This document shows positions 41,111-41,153 of a stretch of 41,153 nucleotides of DNA, piece after piece. Every line of letters begins with the position of its first letter. Positions within the stretch are counted from its first letter, which is position 1. The notes beneath the pieces were generated by a model. The model was given only the letters and a program-made list of their open reading frames with translations, made no database searches and was not told where the DNA came from. The DNA comes from JBFWPF01 sp050250135 (GTDB taxonomy: Bacteria; Chlamydiota; Chlamydiia; Chlamydiales; JAFEGQ01), in NCBI GenBank assembly GCA_050250135.1, contig JBFWPF010000016.1:1-41153 (forward strand), in the 5' to 3' direction. Position numbers and translations under genes: made by a program.

Positions 41111-41153
41111 ATGCCTAAGCTCAAACCAACTTCAAAGCATATTCAAATACGCA
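41111..41153 (+). CDS. Start of an unrecognised protein (partial)
   Basis: ATG 41111 follows a strong AAGGAGGA at 41098-41105. The 14 visible residues (MPKLKPTSKHIQIR) are basic and not diagnostic. An AT-rich stretch (41045-41070) upstream could hold the promoter. The rest lies outside the window. Confidence 0.6.
   Translation, partial: MPKLKPTSKHIQIR

Overview
The window looks like a chromosome segment from a member of the Chlamydiota, probably an environmental, protist-associated lineage and not Chlamydia proper. The main reason is gene order. The run acpP-fabG-fabD-fabH | recR-bamA-skp-lpxD is the order I know from Chlamydia trachomatis (CT236 to CT243). yidC-dnaA, lgt and acpS-trxB are also chlamydial neighbourhoods, and the dnaA N-terminus is of chlamydial type. 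An Npt-like carrier fused to HEAT repeats and an F-box/ankyrin protein also fit. The core genes are visibly GC-rich, which is unusual for the phylum. The first 7.3 kb and the kinase gene are clearly less GC-rich.

Layout. (1) 1-7220: the end of an unknown gene, then a minus-strand two-gene operon. Its first gene encodes a giant ankyrin-TPR-CHAT protease (16 TPRs, intact His/Cys dyad). Its second encodes a shorter paralogue with the same N-terminus and 11 TPRs but no protease. (2) 7429-9420: a scrap-yard holding a dsbB remnant, a truncated IS3-type element, a 157-bp palindromic MITE-like element and an adenylate kinase remnant. (3) 9563-11866: two putative tail-anchored proteins of unknown function, the second split at codon 12 by another MITE copy. 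(4) 11902-15470: tRNA-Pro, a strong terminator, yidC and dnaA. (5) 15490-19068: a Ser/Thr kinase-NB-ARC-TPR fusion. (6) 19116-24703: housekeeping and envelope genes (cupin, lgt, rlmH, a membrane protein, PIN-TRAM, acpS, trxB, an outer-membrane protein). (7) 24774-31269: F-box/ankyrin/TM protein, Npt-HEAT carrier, cyclic-nucleotide-binding protein, AGCS symporter, HAD-like exported protein. (8) 31263-40532: MESH1-like hydrolase, fatty-acid synthesis operon, recR, third MITE copy, a Phd/RelE-type toxin-antitoxin pair and bamA-skp-lpxD. (9) The end holds an M48-like remnant and the start of another gene.

How they work together. The conserved part is envelope biogenesis: YidC, Lgt, BamA, Skp, LpxD, a predicted OMP and type II fatty-acid synthesis with AcpP and AcpS. 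Set into it are modular genes typical of host-interacting or immune-like functions: CHAT protease, kinase-STAND, F-box/ankyrin and tail-anchored proteins. The best candidates for something undescribed are the ankyrin-TPR-CHAT protease with its protease-less twin, and the 157-bp palindromic element. The three copies of that element show compensatory base changes in their stem.
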